From Chrysomallon squamiferum (taxonomy: Eukaryota; Mollusca; Gastropoda; Neomphalida; Peltospiridae), in the NCBI GenBank assembly GCA_012295275.1, contig CM022665.1, positions 2,687,167 through 2,711,666 on the forward strand: DNA of 24,500 bases. The letters are read 5' to 3'. Positions 19,001 through 24,500 of this stretch are shown here, piece by piece. A program made the translations under genes and the position numbers. The notes below the pieces were generated by a model, which saw only the letters and a program-made list of their open reading frames with translations, searched no databases and was not told the DNA's origin. Numbering within the stretch: the stretch's first letter is position 1; each line of letters begins with the position of its first letter.

Positions 19001-19219
19001 AAAATACTGGTAATAATTTGGTGTATTGAAAATACTGGTGAAAATTTGGTGTATTGAAAATACTGGTGAAAATTTGGTGTTTTGAAAATACTGGTGAAAA
19101 TTTGGTGTTTTGAAAATACTGGTAATAATTTGGTGTATTGAAAAAGCTGGTAAAAATTTGCTGTATTGAAAATACTGGTGAAATATTTATGTTTTGTAAA
19201 ACACTGTTGAAATTTGGTA
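19001..19219. repeat. 28-bp minisatellite, about 8 copies
   Basis: The unit is close to AAAATACTGGTGAAAATTTG followed by GTGTATTG. Copies start at 19001, 19029, 19057, 19085, 19113, 19141, 19169 and 19198. The first seven starts are exactly 28 bp apart; the last two copies are degraded. The minus strand is stop-free through the array, giving overlapping frames with a 28-residue period (FHQYFQYTKFSPVF-like). This is a property of the unit, not evidence of a protein. Confidence 0.95.
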
Positions 19220-19872
19220 CACACTGTGTATCTCTGTATGGGCGTGCATTTAAATAATAATAATAAAAAAAAAAATACTTCTTATAACAAAAACAAAACA
19301 TGAACACATTATACAAACAAGAAATCACCAGAAATGAAAGCAACGAGAGAAAACAACAAACCCATTTCTGCAAACAACGTATCGTCAAGGGTATACAATT
19401 AAGACCAAAAATGGCAGCCTTCTTGAAACTCCACGTTTTTATTATTATTACAGGTCACAAGACACAGAGGAACCTTAAGACACAAAAGTACATAAGCTGT
19501 AGCTAACAGTAATAGAGTACGACTCTAAACACATTTTACATTAACGGTTTTTAGGTGTCGTGAGGTTTTCGTGGTGATGCATAATGTATTAAAGTAACAC
19601 TTCATTCGACTTCAGTCGAGACTAGAAGAATCACGAGCCGGAGAGAAAAGCACTGATTACATTAACACGCGGTCTTTACGATACATATAAACAACTTCAC
19701 CTGCTATCAAATTTTTAAATATTTTTATTTTTGGATATAATTTGTTTTGTAGATAGTTATTATATTTTATTATGAGTAAGACGATACATATATATTTTTA
19801 CTTTTTTTTTTTATTTTTCTCTCATACAAAATAAAGCGTAAATTCGGACGCGTTGACTCGATGAAAGAACTG

Positions 19873-19888
19873 AGGTGAAATTTCACCT
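19873..19888. repeat. Perfect 16-bp palindrome
   Basis: AGGTGAAATTTCACCT reads identically on both strands with no spacer. It includes a CACCT/AGGTG half site at each end, the core bound by ZEB/Snail-type zinc-finger or T-box-like (AGGTG) factors in animals. Binding is conjecture. Confidence 0.6.
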
Positions 19889-20128
19889 GCTCAATACAAA
19901 CGATCTACGTCAACAGAATGAAACAAAAGAGTGAGTGAAGAGAGAGAGAGAGGGGAAAAAACTAACTAAATATATGAAAGTTTTTGTTTGCAGTAATCTG
20001 AGTGGAAATGCTAGTAAAGCGTAATGATTTGCATTCATGTCACAACAAACGTGAAGAATAACTATCTGTTTTTCAGATGAAGTCTGCTCGGAAAAAGGAT
20101 TGATTTGAAAAGTAATTATTCGCTACCC

Positions 20129-20173
20129 ACACAACAGCGCTGTCGTTGTGTACACACGCCGTACTGCGTGTGT
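20129..20173. repeat. Cluster of overlapping inverted repeats
   Basis: ACACAAC, AGCGCT, then GTCGTTGTGT form an imperfect palindrome (20129-20151, one extra C). It runs into TGTGTACACA, and then ACACACGC / GCGTGTGT (20152-20159 and 20166-20173, 6-nt spacer) gives a perfect 8-bp-arm hairpin. The GC content is far above the surroundings. Confidence 0.6.
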
Positions 20174-20429
20174 TTGACATCAGCATTATCTGCAGGTTCC
20201 AACGTATTAGTCACAAATGATTAGAAAGCATAATGGTCAGGCTAAACGGTTCAATTGTTAAGACACAAATAATTGTCTCGTACTAATGTGTAAATATTTC
20301 TCCTGTCAGATGTAACAATAATTGGAAGAAAAGCTACATATGTTGAAAGAAAAACAAACAACAACGCGGACGAGCCCTTGTTTGTTTACTGAAGTCAGTT
20401 ATTACTGTTAGTTTTATTGTTTTTAATTT

Positions 20430-20431
<2 letters not shown>

Positions 20432-20462
<31 letters not shown>
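20432..20462. repeat. 31-nt T run
   Basis: A pure homopolymer, followed by GG and more T-rich sequence. Confidence 0.9.
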
Positions 20463-20463
<1 letters not shown>

Positions 20464-20537
20464 GTTTTAACTAATCATTGCCGTGGGTTCAGATAACAAC
20501 GTCAGGTTCACAAAATAACATCTGCTTTGATTATCAG

Positions 20538-20568
<31 letters not shown>

Positions 20569-21422
20569 TTTATATGTACTTTGTTTTAAAGGTGCCCAAA
20601 GAGGATGCTCTACGTATTAGTCTGAAAAGCAAATATAATTACAAGAAAATAAATATTTACACATTAACATCGTTTACATTTATACCTTTTTTATTTATTT
20701 TTATTATTATTACTTATTTATTTATTTATTTATTTATTATTATTTTAATGATCTCCTCATTTGAAACTCATCGGTTTATAATGTTATAGTAGTTTTGATA
20801 CAAAACACTGCAAAAAAAAAAAATATATATATATATATATATATTAATAAAAAACATTCCATAGAAAAAAAATACTTTGATCATTCACAAACGTTACAAG
20901 GAATTACTCAGTCTATTCTGTATAAGCTAAACGTTGTACACAAAGAAAAAGTTAACACAACAACCAAAAACAGCAAATAAACTGAATATATAAACACCTT
21001 CCCAAAGAAGGCTTTAATAAGATATAAAAATTAGCACTGATATCGTACGAGAAAGACCAGAGATGTGTTTTAGTGAAGCTTTTACATTCTGCTGTCATGC
21101 GTTAATTTGATTCTCTGTCAGAGATCCGAGCATTGTAAATTGATAAAACAATTTTTCTTTACAGCTTCGTAGCAATGGAAAGTATTGTGAAGAAAGTTGT
21201 TTACACTGGCCACTGATAAATTACCTTCGATGAAATTATACAATCATGTTCCCGTCAAATTACAATAATTTTATACTGGTCTTTCCAAAGTAAACCTATT
21301 TCCTGCCAGTCTTTCTTCTCCAGAGTGCGTTCACACAAAGCAACGTGAAGTGCCAACTACGACATGAGAAAAGTTTGTTAGTTTATTTGTTTTAGCGAAA
21401 TCGTAATACTGAAATGATTTGG

Positions 21423-21473
<51 letters not shown>

Positions 21474-23616
21474 CCATTCCATTGAATATTTTTTTATCTT
21501 TTTTCACGTTTGCATATTTCTTTGTTCTTATAAAAGTAATCAAAATATTACTAAGTTAGAAAATAATTTCTTATGATAAAAATGTTAAATTATCGAACCA
21601 TGTAAACATTTCACGATATTACAACATCTAAATATTCGTTACAAAAAGATGAGTTCTGAAAACGCAGCTTAACGTAGACTCTTGCTGTAGTCTGTCGTGT
21701 TACTTCCAAATAGACTGGAACAAAAGTGTATCATTGAAGTGATATAATAATGCGAGTAAATTACAGTACAGTATTAAAGGACTGTAACTTCCATTATATC
21801 GTTAAACAGTGACGCATATAAGCAGCTTAATAGCTGTTATCTTTATACACAGAAAACGGTTATACATATTATTTTTTAAATTGCCCTCTAGAAATAGTTT
21901 CACGTCAACACTTATTCAGAAAGTAGAATCATGTCTTCAGAAATAGAATAAACTACAGTGTGACCAAAAATAAAACATTCTAAAAACATTGCATGAATCC
22001 AGTCCTTGTTGATTCCAGTCCTCTTTAGCACACCCAGTGTGTACCATTGTATTACCTGCCAGTGATTTGTGAAAAGTTGTAGTACATGTCTTCCTATCAA
22101 TGTCGAATATTGGTACATATGACACTGCCAAGTTTAAAAGACAGATTCAAAGTATTATAGAATAGTTTCATGTTCTCATCCAGTGTCTTGAATGACCAGA
22201 CTGTATTAAATGTGATGATCGCCTTCATACTGATCTCCACTTCATGACCGCAAAATTACATTGTGTAAATTTATTTAATAGTTTCAATAAGTTTTCGAAA
22301 TTATCTGGACCAAAAGCATCACCTTTCTGCTGCCCAAAACTTTAGATCAGCTTGAGTGGATATTAGAGGAAAATAAAAAGGAATGTTGATAGCCTTCCTT
22401 TAACATTTTTTTTTTCTTTTTTTTTTTGGTTATGTCTTTCAATCATTAAAATAAAGCATGTCACCAAACCAGATTTCATTTTCGGTGAAATTCAGACGTA
22501 CTAAAGGAAACCACTAAAGAAAATCATTAAAGAAAACCTTCAAATCTGAAATCTGGTGTGCATAGACGTCATTTTTCAAATTCAGTTATCTGGATCAATC
22601 TCGTTCTGCCTGTACTTAAAAGTTGCATTATTTCACTTTGATATCTGCCTGTAGCTGTGACAGCTTGGGGAAAAGCCGGTCAGCCGACATTTTTAAAAAC
22701 TATTTCTTTCGTTACTGTCATTGTGATAAACTGTATGAAAACTCTACCCAGTTCTTCAGCCTCTACTGGTGCAAGGCCAGATAATTAAAGTTTCGCATCC
22801 CATCACTTGTTTTAGGCAGATATAACACTTTTTTTTTTAAATTGCATTATTGGAAAGAAACATAATTTTGTTATCAGAACCCGGTATCTGTGCTGAGAAG
22901 TGGTACACTTAAATACAGTGAATAACAAGAAATCAATTCAAAATTAGTTCTCAACCGTAAAAAATCTCGAGAATCAGAACAGTTTATTTTAATGAAATAT
23001 AAAACGTTTTTCGAACAGAAACACTGGTGCTGTGTTATAAGCGATGGTGAACGAAAACTTAAGCTTTTCATTAAGTTAAAAAAAAAAATTACAGAAAAGG
23101 GCCTCAGCTGTGTTGACTAATGATGACAAGTTTCTGAAGAGGACATTCAGTCTGCAAATGGCGTCTTCTCGAGCATTTTAAAACAGAACTGAATAAAAGA
23201 GTTTTAGTAACAGACTGATGTTCAACCTTTGCACTGCACTGACAAACAAAGTGGCGTATTAGCAAGTTCAAATCACTCTATCTCTTTTCGAAGCACTGTT
23301 GTCTTCAGTCTTATGCTTAATATGAAAAACGAACGAAAACATTACAATCTCAGATTCAATAAAGTATTAGTCAACCGATAACTTAAAATATCTACTTGCT
23401 ACTAGATGTATGAGTTATAATTTCCTATGCAACTCTAGTTTTATTCTTAATATGTAATAGAAGGTGTAATTTTGTTTATAAAATAAAGTGTATTAATACT
23501 TTAACAGCAAGAGAAATGTATTTTCAGTATTATCAGAACAAAGACAATAAATATAAATGTTGTGGTCTGATACGAAAGTATCATTAATTGAGACATAACT
23601 GCTAAGTGTCACACGG
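20463..23616. other. Intergenic, no gene recognised
   Basis: AT-rich DNA with A(n)(TA)n tracts at 20538-20569 and 20811-20844, (TTTA)n near 20716-20737, and the (CT)22 array listed separately. Between about 21540 and 23600 the sequence is mostly complex but without convincing exons: open frames at 21912-22131 and 22874-23071 (minus) resemble nothing I know and have no matching splice-site set. A spaced 11-bp inverted repeat occurs at 22468-22478 and 22547-22557. Confidence 0.5.
21427..21470. repeat. (CT)22 microsatellite
   Basis: Forty-four bases of perfect CT on the plus strand (GA on the minus). Such a polypurine-polypyrimidine tract can form triplex H-DNA and is a GAGA-factor-type motif in some animals. 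The Arg-Glu repeat frame across it is artefactual. Confidence 0.97.
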
Positions 23617-24186
23617 CGAATAGAACGTGCTAGATAGACTGTCGAGTAAAACACGTAGGATAGATTGTCGAATAAAACGCTGGATGGACTGTCGAATAAA
23701 ACACGCTGGATGGACTGTCGAATAAAACACGCTGGATGGACTGTCGAATAAAACACGCTGGATGGACTGTCGAATAAAACACGCTGGATGGACTGTCGAA
23801 TAGAACACGCAAGATAGAATGACGAATAAAACACGCTGGATAGACTGTAGAATAGAACACGCTAGATAGACTGTCGAATAGAACACGCTAGATAGACTGT
23901 CGAATAGAACACGCTAGATAGACTGTCGAATAGAATACGCTGGATAGACTGTCGAATAGAACACGGTAGATAGACTGTCGAATAGAACACGGTAGATAGA
24001 CTGTCGAATAGAACACGCTAGATAGACTGTCGAATAGAACACGCTAGATAGACTGTCGAATAGAATACGCTGGATAGACTGTCGAATAGAACACGCTAGA
24101 TAGACTGTCGAATAGAATACGCTGGATAGACTGTCGAATAGAACACGCTAGATAGACTGTCGAATAGAATACGCTGGATAGACTGA
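23617..24186. repeat. 26-bp minisatellite, 22 copies, with variant blocks and a 52-bp higher-order period
   Basis: The consensus unit is CGAATAGAACACGCTAGATA followed by GACTGT. Counting units from 23617, all are 26 bp except unit 3 (24 bp). Variants are ordered. Units 3-7 are a homogeneous block with AATAAAAC and CTGGATGG (type A; unit 3 lacks two bases). Units 10-12, 16-17, 19 and 21 are type B (AGAACACGCTAGATAG). Units 13, 18, 20 and 22 are type C (AGAATACGCTGGATAG). Units 14-15 carry GGTAGA (type D). Units 17-22 alternate B-C, a 52-bp dimer. Edge units are the most divergent. The minus strand has no stop in any frame, so three overlapping frames repeat the same 26-residue peptide cyclically (pieces such as VFYSTVHPACFIRQS); this looks incidental. 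Confidence 0.97.
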
Positions 24187-24500
24187 CGAATTTCCTATCA
24201 CCCAGTGTATGGATACGACTGTAACATGCTAATTCATCTTTACCGGATGTCATAGTGTACATGTCTGAAAGCGCTGCTGTTAAAAATAATCTGGAGACAT
24301 TTTTATCGGTAATGTTAGAAAGGAAAGAGGGAGCACAGGCAAGATCGAGAAATCACTCAACTGTATCTTCAAAGAGAACTGACATGCCATATTACCGTAT
24401 TAATGTGATATCAGACTGACTCGAGGGAAACTATTTTTAATACACAACCAATTTGCACACGCAAGCAGTTATTACAGTTGAATAATTTCATTTAAGGCAT
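24187..24500. other. Right-edge flank, nothing recognised
   Basis: Unique-looking sequence after the minisatellite. The first bases (CGAAT) are a partial 23rd unit. No open frame, RNA gene or transposon end was found. Confidence 0.5.

Larger units (their letters stand above)
19220..20431. other. Intergenic sequence with palindromes
   Basis: No gene seen. From about 19540 to 20400 the sequence is more complex and CpG-containing than its surroundings, and it holds the palindromes listed separately plus TCGACT/AGTCGA (19606-19619, 2-nt spacer). It could be regulatory; nothing identifies a target gene. Confidence 0.5.

Noticed and set aside
18982-19388. Two minus-strand frames with Phe/Tyr-rich repeats
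   Set aside because: Generated by the 28-bp minisatellite; no domain beyond the repeat.
21331-21543. Arg-Glu repeat frame on the minus strand
   Set aside because: Translation of the (CT)22 array; the flanking residues show no family.
23255-23285. tRNA B-box-like AAGTTCAAATC
   Set aside because: Differs from the B-box consensus, and I could not find an A box or cloverleaf arms around it.
23617-24186. CRISPR array
   Set aside because: Units are contiguous with no unique spacers, and the genome is clearly eukaryotic.
23493-24262. Four overlapping minus-strand frames with a 26-residue repeat
   Set aside because: The same minisatellite read in different frames. A 26-bp unit changes frame every copy and merely lacks stops; no start-site, splice or signal evidence.
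7931-24500. GPA2 (thyrostimulin alpha), which is linked to GPB5 in some animals
   Set aside because: I looked for the alpha-chain cysteine pattern in the longer translations and found none. Small exons could be missed, and the gene may lie outside the window.

Overview
The window is AT-rich metazoan nuclear DNA: genes are split by introns with GT..AG borders, simple repeats are very dense (AAT, ATC, TA, CA, TCTA, CT, long A/T runs), and most of it is non-coding. The two recognisable proteins are most like those of lophotrochozoan animals. Together with the simple-repeat load this suggests a mollusc, quite possibly a cephalopod. The species is inference.

Layout. (1) 1-1780: the 5' end of HECTD1 on the minus strand. 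The first coding exon (1074-1213) encodes the highly conserved first 46 residues of this large HECT E3 ubiquitin ligase, and the rest of the gene lies beyond the left edge. A CpG-richer flank with an 8-bp-stem hairpin precedes it. (2) 2091-3867: three different non-autonomous DNA transposons in a row, each with terminal inverted repeats and a target-site duplication: a hAT-like element (8-bp TSD), a Tigger/pogo-like element (TA TSD) that still holds the first ~44 codons of a transposase on the minus strand, and a third unclassified element with a 5-bp TSD. (3) 4474-5213: a possible orphan gene on the plus strand, with a CRE-like site, a TATA box, a well-placed ATG, a 124-codon open frame containing a strong splice donor, and a second open frame downstream. 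(4) 5214-11834: microsatellites, a GC-richer island of unknown origin, and a decayed tandem repeat (7531-7930). (5) 11835-13196: a complete-looking two-coding-exon gene for the glycoprotein hormone beta-5 subunit (GPHB5, the thyrostimulin beta chain): 142 residues, signal peptide, ten mature cysteines in cystine-knot order. (6) 13200-24500: no gene that I can support; microsatellites, palindromes, a 28-bp minisatellite (19001-19219) and a 26-bp minisatellite of 22 copies with higher-order structure (23617-24186).

HECTD1 and GPHB5 are transcribed away from each other, with about 10.6 kb between their first visible coding exons. HECTD1 acts in ubiquitin signalling inside cells. GPHB5 is secreted and pairs with GPA2 as a hormone. 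Nothing here suggests that they work together. No GPA2 gene, tRNA, rRNA, CRISPR array or prokaryote-type operon was seen. No clear undescribed system emerged; the most novel-looking candidates are the orphan locus near 4.5 kb and the transposon cluster.
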